Below are positions 5,899 to 12,956 of a DNA stretch of 13,993 nt, one piece after another. Position 1 is the stretch's first letter. Every line of letters begins with the position of its first letter. A program made the position numbers and the translations under genes. Under the pieces are notes generated by a model that was not told the origin of the DNA, did no database searches, and saw only the letters and a program-made list of their open reading frames with translations. The DNA comes from Coriobacteriia bacterium. Lineage in GTDB: Bacteria > Actinomycetota > Coriobacteriia > Anaerosomatales > SLCP01. Location of the stretch: contig SLCP01000094.1 of NCBI GenBank assembly GCA_007125735.1, positions 1-13,993 on the forward strand, read 5' to 3'.

Positions 5899-6617
5899 GA
5901 GTCGCCCTCCTTGCACCGCGCCCCCAGCACGGCCCTCACCAGGGCCAGATCGGACTCGACCGTCACCTTGATGTTGTCTCGTGCGCCCTCGATCACACCT
6001 ACCAGCCCTCCGGCGGCCTCGACGATACTCGCGTCATCGGTGGCTTCGCGAGCCGCCTCGTCGGCCTCGGCGTATGCCGATCGAAGCGCTGCTGCACGGA
6101 AGAGCTGCGGTGTCTGAGCCGCCCAGTAGCGCGAACGGTCTGGAGTGTCGATGATCCGGTCGTTCTCAACGCGCTTGAGCGTATCGGTCACCGGATAGCC
6201 GACGACGACCCCATCGAGGCGCGCATCCGAATCAAGGAAGGCACGCGCCCGTACGAATGCTTCCGCGCTGACGAGCGGACGTGCGCCATCGTGAACCGCT
6301 ACGAAATCGATCGCGGCGGGCACGGAGTCGAGGCCCGAGGCGACGGAGTCCTGCCGACGCGTGCCGCTCGGCGCGAAGTCGACCTCGACCTCGCACGTGT
6401 CGACGCCCGAGACCGCCGCTCGGTATTCTACGATGCGCTCCGTCGGCGCCACGACGACGACGTGCGCTATCCCCGGGACCCCGCAACATGCCTCCAGGGT
6501 GTGTGCGAGCAAGGGTCTTCCACACAACTCGGCGAGCTGCTTGCCGCCCGGACGTCCGAAACGCTCCCCCGAACCGCCCGCCACGACGATGATCGCGGTG
6601 TCCTTCTCACCCATCAT
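5895..6617 (-). CDS. ispD: 2-C-methyl-D-erythritol 4-phosphate cytidylyltransferase
   Basis: A 240-residue nucleotidyltransferase that joins CTP and MEP to give CDP-ME. The N-terminal loop AGGSGERFGRPGGKQL (13-28) carries R19 and K26 for CTP binding. VHDGARP (108-114), DRSRYWAAQTPQLF (160-173) and DNIKVT with K217 are the other family blocks. The start overlaps the end of the PIN/TRAM gene by 11 nt. GGAGGGG precedes two adjacent ATG codons (6617 and 6614), and either could be used; the spacing is 5 or 8 nt. The frame stays open further upstream, but that part is coding for the PIN/TRAM protein in another frame. The gene is separate from ispF, not fused as in some other bacteria. Confidence 0.95.
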   Translation of the reverse strand: MMGEKDTAIIVVAGGSGERFGRPGGKQLAELCGRPLLAHTLEACCGVPGIAHVVVVAPTERIVEYRAAVSGVDTCEVEVDFAPSGTRRQDSVASGLDSVPAAIDFVAVHDGARPLVSAEAFVRARAFLDSDARLDGVVVGYPVTDTLKRVENDRIIDTPDRSRYWAAQTPQLFRAAALRSAYAEADEAAREATDDASIVEAAGGLVGVIEGARDNIKVTVESDLALVRAVLGARCKEGDS

Positions 6618-7689
6618 CCGCCCCTCCGACGGCGCCATCGAGCCGCGCGAACACCATCCGTCCGGCGGATGTCTGCAGTACCGAGGTGACCTCGACCTCG
6701 ACATCAGCGCCGATGTGATCGGCGGCTTCGGCCACGACCACCATGGTGCCGTCCTCAAGATAGCCGACGCCCTGTAGTGGCTCTTTGCCCGGCTTCGCGA
6801 TCCGCAACGGGAGACGCTCGCCTGGAAGGTACGTCGGGCGCATGGCGGTCGCGACCTCGTTCAAGTTGATGACGTCGACGCCCTCGGCTCTCGCGACCCC
6901 CGTCAGGTTGTGGTCGACCGTGACGATGGTGCCACCCGTGTCGTGTGCGAGACGAACCAGCTTCTCGTCGACCCCGGGGATCTCCGGGTAGTCCGCCTCG
7001 AACACCTCGATCCGCCCATGTTCGGCTGCCGAGTCCTTGGACAGGAAGTCGAGGCCTCGACGTCCGCGACCACGCTTGATGTCGTCGGCTGAGTCTGCAA
7101 GCGTATGCAGCTCCGCAAGCACGAACCGGGGAACGCGCATCTCTCCCTCAACGACCCCGAGCGAACGAAGCGCGCTCGCGCGCCCGTCGATGATGGCGCT
7201 CGTATCGAGCAGTCGGGGGGGTGCGACCGGACCGGCTTCGGAGCGTGTCTCCTGTCTCGCGATGGCTGGCACGATGTTGGCGACATCGCCGCTCTTGAGC
7301 AGGGCGATGCGCATCCCCACGTAGCCCATCATCACCAGCAGCGTGCCCAGTGAGAGTATCGCGAGCCATGCTGGTTCGATGAGGCGCAGCGGCAGCCCCA
7401 TCAGCCACGCCAGCACGAGGCCTACGAGGAGGCCGGCGACACCGGCGAACAGGTCGGCTGGAGACGTGTCGCGCAACCGCTCCTCGGCCTTACCGAACGC
7501 GGTGGCCAACTCGCGGCCGAATATACCGCCAAGCAGGTAACCCATCGACACACCGAGGACGAGGAAGATGAACACCGCGAAGTATTGCGGGTAGCCGATC
7601 TGCTCGGTCCAGTCGATCAGTCGCGAGACGAGGAACCCACCGAGAGCGCCCGCGGTCATGAACACGAAGCGTGTGATGTAGACGATCAC
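6607..7689 (-). CDS. yacL: Membrane-anchored PIN/TRAM-domain nuclease (YacL family)
   Basis: A 360-residue protein with three parts. Four hydrophobic segments at about 4-25, 36-57, 79-98 and 105-131 should anchor it in the membrane. A PIN domain at about 158-280 carries the acidic cluster expected of a metal nuclease: D162 in LLDTSAIIDGR, E193 in VLAELH, D214 in RRGLD, D241 in VDEKL and D259 in VTVDHN. A TRAM domain at about 284-350, likely RNA-binding, ends the protein. The GTG start at 7689 overlaps the disA stop as GTGA and has no strong ribosome-binding site, so translation is probably coupled to disA. The same neighbour pair (disA-yacL) is found in Bacillus. The substrate is not established, and RNA cleavage is inferred from the domains. 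Confidence 0.92.
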   Translation of the reverse strand: MIVYITRFVFMTAGALGGFLVSRLIDWTEQIGYPQYFAVFIFLVLGVSMGYLLGGIFGRELATAFGKAEERLRDTSPADLFAGVAGLLVGLVLAWLMGLPLRLIEPAWLAILSLGTLLVMMGYVGMRIALLKSGDVANIVPAIARQETRSEAGPVAPPRLLDTSAIIDGRASALRSLGVVEGEMRVPRFVLAELHTLADSADDIKRGRGRRGLDFLSKDSAAEHGRIEVFEADYPEIPGVDEKLVRLAHDTGGTIVTVDHNLTGVARAEGVDVINLNEVATAMRPTYLPGERLPLRIAKPGKEPLQGVGYLEDGTMVVVAEAADHIGADVEVEVTSVLQTSAGRMVFARLDGAVGGADDG

Positions 7690-8759
7690 TGACTCGCGTA
7701 CCCCCGAACGTGCTCCTGGATGCGCCTGAGTCCTTCCGATATCGCAGCGGCGCGACGTGCTCCGACGCCGTCGACCTCGTCGAGTTCCTGGACGGACGCG
7801 GCCAGAACGCCCTGAAGAGTCTCGTACCGCTCGACGATGCGGTTGACGACCGATGTCGGCAGCATCGGTATGCGGCGCATGACCCGCAGCCCGCGGGGCC
7901 TCAGATGGTCGTCGCTCGTGTGGGTCTCCTCTGCAAGGCCGAGTGCGCGCGCGATGTACGCGGGCTCGAAGAGCTGGTCGGGCGTAAGCGCGCCGAGCTG
8001 TGTCTTGGCCGCGGTGACTTTGCGTGGACCGCGATCCCGGATGTAGTCGCGAACGACGAGGGCGTACTCGTCGTCGACGGTAGCCGTGAGTTCCTCGGCC
8101 TGCATGCGTACGAGGCGTCCCTCCGTCCCGAGCTCGGTGATGTGGCGGGCGACCTCGTGAGCGGTACGCCGCACGAGTTCGAAGCGGCCGATGACTTCGG
8201 TGAGATCACCCAGAGTGACGAGGTCGTCGAACTCGAGTTCGGTAAGGCGGTCGAGCGTGTCGTCGAGGCGATTGCGGTAGCGCTGCAGCGTCTGCAGCGC
8301 CTGGTCGGCCTTGGCGAGAAGTACCTCGATCTGGTCGAGGATGATGCGCTCTCCACCGAGGTAGAGGCTGACGACCTCGCGACGCTGCGAGATCGATATG
8401 ACGAGGGCCGCGGTCTGCCTGCTCACGCGCTCGGCGGTACGGTGGCGCATGCCTGTCTCGCGGGTCGGAAGACCGGGGTCGGGCACGAGATGCACGTTGG
8501 CCTTGATGATGCGCTGACACTCGCTGTCGAGGATTATGGCGCCATCCATCTTGGCGAGCTCGAAGAGCCGCTGTGGCTCGAACGGGGTGTCGATGTCGAA
8601 TCCGCCGTTGCACAGAGGAGCGACGTTCTCTTCGTCGCCGAGGACGATGAGCGCGCCGGTGCGCCCCGCGATGATGTAATCGAGCCCTTCGCGCAACGGC
8701 GCTCCCGGCGCGACCTTCTCGAGTTCGGGACGCATGCGGTCTTCGGAGTGCGGATCCAC
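7686..8759 (-). CDS. disA: DNA integrity scanning protein DisA, diadenylate cyclase
   Basis: A 357-residue protein that makes cyclic di-AMP from two ATP. The DAC domain (about 10-145) has the catalytic D72-G73-A74 in LAKMDGAIIL and the RHRT motif (105-108, in GMRHRTAERV). A helical spine (about 146-290) leads to C-terminal helix-hairpin-helix repeats (about 296-346, including DGVGARRAAA), which bind branched DNA in known DisA octamers. The GTG at 8759 is supported by GGGGAGGGAG 5-9 nt upstream; the next ATG (codon 9) has none. It follows radA by 110 nt. RadA restrains DisA activity in Bacillus and mycobacteria, so the pairing probably reflects control of c-di-AMP by DNA damage. All key residues are present, so it should be active. 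Confidence 0.96.
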   Translation of the reverse strand: MDPHSEDRMRPELEKVAPGAPLREGLDYIIAGRTGALIVLGDEENVAPLCNGGFDIDTPFEPQRLFELAKMDGAIILDSECQRIIKANVHLVPDPGLPTRETGMRHRTAERVSRQTAALVISISQRREVVSLYLGGERIILDQIEVLLAKADQALQTLQRYRNRLDDTLDRLTELEFDDLVTLGDLTEVIGRFELVRRTAHEVARHITELGTEGRLVRMQAEELTATVDDEYALVVRDYIRDRGPRKVTAAKTQLGALTPDQLFEPAYIARALGLAEETHTSDDHLRPRGLRVMRRIPMLPTSVVNRIVERYETLQGVLAASVQELDEVDGVGARRAAAISEGLRRIQEHVRGYASQ

Positions 8760-8869
8760 GTGACTCCCTCCCCGCTGATGTGGATACCGAGGTTCCTACC
8801 CGCGATTCTGCCAGAGCGCGCGTCCGAGCGCCACGGTCGCTCACGGTCATCGGCGTGCTCGGTCGCGAC
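8760..8869 (-). other. radA-disA intergenic region
   Basis: A 110-nt gap holding the disA ribosome-binding site. On the minus strand GGTCGCGACC (8863-8854), a 10-nt palindrome, lies directly after the radA stop, and CCGAGC and GCTCGG form a longer-range inverted repeat. No T-run or good -35/-10 pair is visible, so read-through from radA into disA is the simplest view. Confidence 0.3.
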
Positions 8870-10213
8870 CTACCGGAGCAAAGCGGCGAGGTCGGTGACG
8901 GACGAGACCTCGGAACGGCGGACACCACCGGGGACCGCGAATCCTTCAGGGAGGCTCGCGACGACCGTCGTGAGCCCCTGACGCGCAGCCTCACGAACTC
9001 GCAGAGACGAGTGGGGTGCCGGCCGCACGACCCCCGTGAGGGCCACCTCCCCGAACGCGGCCACGTCCAAGGGGACCGCTCTGTCCGCAAGAGCCGAAGC
9101 CAGCGCCACGGCCAGCGGCAGGTCGACAGCGGGCTCGAGCACCTTGACGCCACCGGCGATCGAGACGTGGACGTCATGACCGGAAAAGGACAGTCCGGCG
9201 CGGCGCTCGAGCACGGCGATCACCTGCAGCAGGCGCGCCGACTCGATGCCGGTCGCGAGACGACGCGGCACCTGCAGGTACGACGGCGTCACGAGCGCCT
9301 GGACCTCGACGAGGAGTGGTCGCGAGCCCTCCATCGTGGCCATCGCGACCGAACCGGGAACCGCGGCCGCTCGCGTACCGAGCAGGAGGGAAGACGGGTC
9401 GCCAACAGGCACGAGCCCCTCCTCGGCCATCTCGAACATGCCGATCTCCGATACCGGCCCGAAGCGGTTCTTCACCGCCCGAACGATACGAAAGGCCTGA
9501 TCCCGGTCCCCTTCGAAGTAGAGCACCGTGTCGACCATGTGCTCGAGCACCCGCGGTCCTGCGATCGAACCTTCCTTCGTGACGTGCCCGACGAGCACGG
9601 TCGTGACGCCGAGGTCTTTGGCGATACGCATCAACCGGGCGGTCGCCGCCCGTACCTGGCCGACACTACCCGGTGCCCCCGAGAGCTCGGGATCGAACGC
9701 GGTCTGCACCGAATCGACGATCAGGAGTGCGGGGGGCTCGGAACGGACCGCGCTCTCCACGGCCGCGATATCGGTCTCGGGCATAAGGTCCACGCCGGTA
9801 GACGTCGCACCGATCCGCCGTGCCCGCAATCCGACCTGTGACGGGGACTCCTCCCCGCACACGTAGAGCACGGACCCACCAGACGCCGCGACGAGCGACG
9901 CAACTTGGAGCAGCAGAGTCGACTTGCCGATGCCCGGCTCTCCCCCGAGCAACACGAGCGAGCCGCCAACGAGGCCTCCGCCGAGGACGCGATCGAGCTC
10001 CTCGATACCGCAGGGCTCGCGGTGGTCTTCGCGGCCATGCGCCTCGGCAAGCGGGATGCGCTGGGCCTCACGAGCGGCGAGCGATACCGCCTCGGCGGAC
10101 TCGACCTCTTCGACGTAGGTGTTGTACTCGCCACACCCAGGACATCGACCGAGCCACTTCGGTGCGCTCGAGCCGCACGACTGGCATCGCCACACCGTCT
10201 TGGCGCGAGCCAA
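8870..10213 (-). CDS. radA: DNA repair protein RadA (Sms)
   Basis: A 447-residue RecA-like DnaB-type helicase involved in processing recombination intermediates. The order is an N-terminal C4 zinc finger (C10, C13, C24, C27, in CQSCG...GRCPGCG), Walker A GEPGIGKST (91-99), Walker B LLIVDS (163-168), the RadA-specific motif KNRFG (248-252) and a C-terminal Lon-protease-like domain (about 280-430) with SIAGGVKVLEPAVDLPLA. The start is a TTG at 10213, 4 nt after the clpC stop with GGGAG about 9 nt upstream. It yields the family N-terminus (M)ARAKTVWRCQSCG. A far longer reading frame exists upstream but overlaps clpC and has no family similarity. Length is typical (B. subtilis 458). Confidence 0.96.
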   Translation of the reverse strand: MARAKTVWRCQSCGSSAPKWLGRCPGCGEYNTYVEEVESAEAVSLAAREAQRIPLAEAHGREDHREPCGIEELDRVLGGGLVGGSLVLLGGEPGIGKSTLLLQVASLVAASGGSVLYVCGEESPSQVGLRARRIGATSTGVDLMPETDIAAVESAVRSEPPALLIVDSVQTAFDPELSGAPGSVGQVRAATARLMRIAKDLGVTTVLVGHVTKEGSIAGPRVLEHMVDTVLYFEGDRDQAFRIVRAVKNRFGPVSEIGMFEMAEEGLVPVGDPSSLLLGTRAAAVPGSVAMATMEGSRPLLVEVQALVTPSYLQVPRRLATGIESARLLQVIAVLERRAGLSFSGHDVHVSIAGGVKVLEPAVDLPLAVALASALADRAVPLDVAAFGEVALTGVVRPAPHSSLRVREAARQGLTTVVASLPEGFAVPGGVRRSEVSSVTDLAALLR

Positions 10214-10217
10214 TCCG

Positions 10218-12770
10218 CTACTCTCCCGCCGCGCCGCCGGCGACGCCTCCGCCACCGCGACGGACCTCGGCAGCCGGAGGCATGAGCGGGGTGCCGCCCG
10301 ACTCCGGCGCTTCCGATCTCGCCGGCAGCTGCGCTCGGCCCTCGCCCTTACGGAAGACGATCTCTCCATCTTCGAACGCGACTTCGATGATGTCGCCCTG
10401 CTCCCACTGGCCGGCGAGAAGCTGCTCGGACAGCGGGTCTTCGACGCGCCGCTGTATCGCACGCCTGAGCGGCCGCGCGCCAAGCGCCGGGTCGAACCCT
10501 TCACGGCCGAGGAACTCACGGGCTTCCGCGGTGAGCGTGATCCCCATGCCGTGCGCGACGAGCTGGTCGCGCAAGCGGTCGAACATCAGGTCGACGATCT
10601 GCTCGATCTCCTCGTGCGTGAGGTCGTGGAACACGATGACCTCGTCCACACGATTGAGGAACTCGGGACGGAAGACCTTCTTGAGTTCGCCGGTGACGCG
10701 CTCTTTCAGGTCCTCGTAGGCAAGGCCCTCACCCGCATCCGCGCTGAATCCGAGCTTCTGGCCCTTGACGATGTCGCGCGCACCGATGTTGCTCGTCATG
10801 ATGATGATGGCGTTCTTGAAGTCGACCTTGCGACCCTGCGCATCGGTCAGGCGCCCTTCCTCGAGGATCTGGAGCAGCACGTTGAACACGTCCGGGTGCG
10901 CCTTCTCCACCTCGTCGAAGAGTACGACGGAGTACGGCTTGCGACGGAGGAGCTCGGTGAGCTGTCCGCCCTCGTCGAACCCGACGTAGCCGGGGGGAGA
11001 CCCGATGAGGCGCGAGACCGTGTGCTTCTCCATGTACTCCGACATGTCGAGCTGGATGAGCGCTTCTTCGCTGCCGAACAGGAACGCCGCAAGAGCCTTC
11101 GAAAGCTCGGTCTTACCCACGCCTGACGGGCCGAGGAAGATGAACGAGCCCGCGGGTCGGCGCGGATCCTTGAGGCCGGCACGCGCGCGCCTGATGGCCT
11201 TGCTGACCGACACGACAGCCTCGTCCTGGCCCACGAGCCGCTCGTGCAGCGACGCTTCCATGCGCAGTAGCTTCTCGGTCTCCTCTTCCGTAAGCGCGGT
11301 GACCGGCACCCCCGTCCACATGCTCACGACGTCGGCAATCTCGTTCTCGGTCACCTCGACGAGACGACGCGCGTCGGGCTTGCGCCACTCCTCTTCCATC
11401 GCACGCTTCTCGGCGATGATGCGCTTCTCCTTGTCGCGAAGCGAAGCCGCCTTCTCGAACTCCTGCGCCTCGATGGCCGCCTCCTTCTCGCCGCGCACGC
11501 TGCGGAGCCGCTCCTCGACCTCCTTGATGCCGGGAGGCGCAGTCATCATCTTGATCCGCATCTTCGAGCCGGCCTCGTCGATGAGGTCGATCGCCTTGTC
11601 GGGGAGGAACCGGTCGGAGATGTAGCGGTCGGAGAGCACCGCCGCGGCCTCGAGCGCGGTGTCGGTGATGCTCACGCGGTGGTGGGCCTCGTAGCGGTCG
11701 CGCAGCCCATAGAGGATCTGGACGGTCTCGGCGACCGACGGCTCCCCAACCATGATCGGCTGGAAGCGGCGCTCCAGCGCCGGGTCCTTCTCGACGTACT
11801 TGCGGTATTCATCGAGCGTGGTGGCCCCGATGGTCTGCAGCTCACCACGCGCGAGCGCCGGCTTGATGATGCTGGCTGCATCGATCGCGCCCTCTGCGGC
11901 GCCGGCGCCCACGAGGGTGTGCATCTCATCGACGAACAAGATGATGTCGCCCCGCTCGCGAATCTCCTTCATCACCTTCTTGAGGCGATCCTCGAACTCG
12001 CCGCGGTACTTGCTGCCGGCGACAAGGGCCGCGAGATCGAGCGTGTAGAGCTGCTTGTCCTTGATGGTCTCGGGCACCTCATCGTGGACGATCGCCTGCG
12101 CGAGACCCTCTGCTACCGCAGTCTTGCCCACGCCCGGCTCACCGATGAGCACGGGGTTGTTCTTGGTGCGCCGAGAGAGGATCTGCATGACGCGCTCGAT
12201 CTCGGTCGTGCGGCCGATGACCGGGTCGAGCTTGCCGTCCGCAGCAGCCCGGGTGAGATTGCGCCCGAACTCGTCGAGCAGCGATCCGCTTCCGCGCCCG
12301 CCCCGCTCCTCTGTGCTCTCGGTAGGCTTGCCGTAGTGGCCCGAGAGGAGCTGGATGACCGCCGAGCGGACCTTGTCGAGGTCGGCGCCGAGGTTAAGCA
12401 GCACCTGTGCGGCCACTCCCTCTCCCTCGCGGATGAGTCCGAGCAGGATATGCTCGGTACCGATGTAGTTGTGGCCGAGCTGCAGCGCCTCGCGCAACGA
12501 CAGCTCGAGGACCTTCTTCGCACGAGGAGTGAACGGGATGTGTCCCGTGGGCACGAACGTCCCTCGGCCGATGAGTTCCTCGACCTGAGCGTGCACGTCC
12601 TCGAGCGAGATGCCGAGGCTCTCGAGCGCCTTGGCGGCGATACCGTCCTGCTCACGGATCAGGCCGAGCAGCAGGTGCTCCGTGCCGATGTAGTTCTGAT
12701 TGAGCATGCGCGCCTCTTCCTGGGCGTACACGACAACCCGGCGCGCCTTCTCGGTGAAACGTTCGAACAT
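10218..12770 (-). CDS. clpC: ATP-dependent Clp protease ATP-binding subunit ClpC
   Basis: An 850-residue class I Hsp100 unfoldase feeding proteins to ClpP. Residues 1-145 are two Clp_N repeats (YIGTEHLLLGLIRE at 27-40 and YIGTEHILLGLIRE at 102-115). The first AAA+ domain has Walker A GEPGVGKT (210-217) and Walker B FVDEMH (279-284). A UVR-containing middle region at about 415-465 marks ClpC rather than ClpA or ClpB. The second AAA+ domain has GPSGVGKT (547-554) and LFDE (617-620), followed by the ClpP-docking loop KLGFS (672-676). The last 40 residues are a Gly/Ala/Pro-rich, probably disordered tail. The ATG has AAGGGAG 9 nt upstream. No ctsR, mcsA or mcsB precedes it, which resembles Actinomycetota and implies another regulator. 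Confidence 0.97.
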   Translation of the reverse strand: MFERFTEKARRVVVYAQEEARMLNQNYIGTEHLLLGLIREQDGIAAKALESLGISLEDVHAQVEELIGRGTFVPTGHIPFTPRAKKVLELSLREALQLGHNYIGTEHILLGLIREGEGVAAQVLLNLGADLDKVRSAVIQLLSGHYGKPTESTEERGGRGSGSLLDEFGRNLTRAAADGKLDPVIGRTTEIERVMQILSRRTKNNPVLIGEPGVGKTAVAEGLAQAIVHDEVPETIKDKQLYTLDLAALVAGSKYRGEFEDRLKKVMKEIRERGDIILFVDEMHTLVGAGAAEGAIDAASIIKPALARGELQTIGATTLDEYRKYVEKDPALERRFQPIMVGEPSVAETVQILYGLRDRYEAHHRVSITDTALEAAAVLSDRYISDRFLPDKAIDLIDEAGSKMRIKMMTAPPGIKEVEERLRSVRGEKEAAIEAQEFEKAASLRDKEKRIIAEKRAMEEEWRKPDARRLVEVTENEIADVVSMWTGVPVTALTEEETEKLLRMEASLHERLVGQDEAVVSVSKAIRRARAGLKDPRRPAGSFIFLGPSGVGKTELSKALAAFLFGSEEALIQLDMSEYMEKHTVSRLIGSPPGYVGFDEGGQLTELLRRKPYSVVLFDEVEKAHPDVFNVLLQILEEGRLTDAQGRKVDFKNAIIIMTSNIGARDIVKGQKLGFSADAGEGLAYEDLKERVTGELKKVFRPEFLNRVDEVIVFHDLTHEEIEQIVDLMFDRLRDQLVAHGMGITLTAEAREFLGREGFDPALGARPLRRAIQRRVEDPLSEQLLAGQWEQGDIIEVAFEDGEIVFRKGEGRAQLPARSEAPESGGTPLMPPAAEVRRGGGGVAGGAAGE

Positions 12771-12833
12771 GCGATGCCACTCCCTTGTATCGGCATGGCC
12801 GCTCGGTCGAACGGGGTCTCTCCTCCGAAGTCT

Positions 12834-12839
12834 AGTATA
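12834..12839 (-). promoter_or_regulatory. Possible -10 element of the clpC promoter
   Basis: TATACT on the minus strand (5 of 6 to consensus) lies 64 nt before the clpC ATG in the 175-nt gap after lysS. At 16-19 nt spacing the -35 region is GC-rich and unlike TTGACA, so an activator would be needed if this is used. It is the best candidate in the gap but remains weak. Confidence 0.35.
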
Positions 12840-12893
12840 CCCGCCCTCTATGACATCGGCGGGTTTCGTACATCAGATGAGCAATTCGGGTGC

Positions 12894-12908
12894 CACTCGA
12901 TATGAGTG
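12894..12908. repeat. Small inverted repeat upstream of clpC
   Basis: CACTC and GAGTG flank a GATAT centre, making a 15-bp partial palindrome. The motif GAGTC/GACTC recurs twice more at about 12914-12929. It lies 55 nt or more upstream of the possible -10, a place suited to an activator. It matches neither CtsR nor HspR sites that I know. Confidence 0.25.
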
Positions 12909-12934
12909 TGCTCGACTCAGATGTGACTCGGTTG

Positions 12935-12956
12935 CCGAAGCGGCCTCAGGCTTCGG
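12935..12956 (-). terminator. Hairpin across the lysS stop codon
   Basis: CCGAAGC and GCTTCGG form 7 perfect pairs around an 8-nt loop that contains the lysS TGA. No T-run follows. It may protect the 3' end or act as a weak or factor-dependent terminator. Confidence 0.35.

Noticed and set aside
7710..9841. Two long plus-strand frames opposite disA and radA
   Set aside because: They are antisense to genes with complete catalytic motifs and have no recognisable domain or initiation signals.
10214..10519. N-terminal extension of the radA frame into clpC
   Set aside because: The extra 102 residues are Ser/Arg-rich without family similarity; the TTG at 10213 with GGGAG upstream gives the standard RadA start.
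12801..12812. GTTCGACCGAGC-like sequence before clpC as a ClgR box
   Set aside because: The half-site spacing is one base short and the core differs from the ClgR consensus; it also lies downstream of the possible -10.
11679..12905. Long open frame on the plus strand opposite clpC
   Set aside because: It mirrors clpC codon periodicity in GC-rich DNA, has no ribosome-binding site of note and reads as no known family. The minus-strand ClpC is certain.
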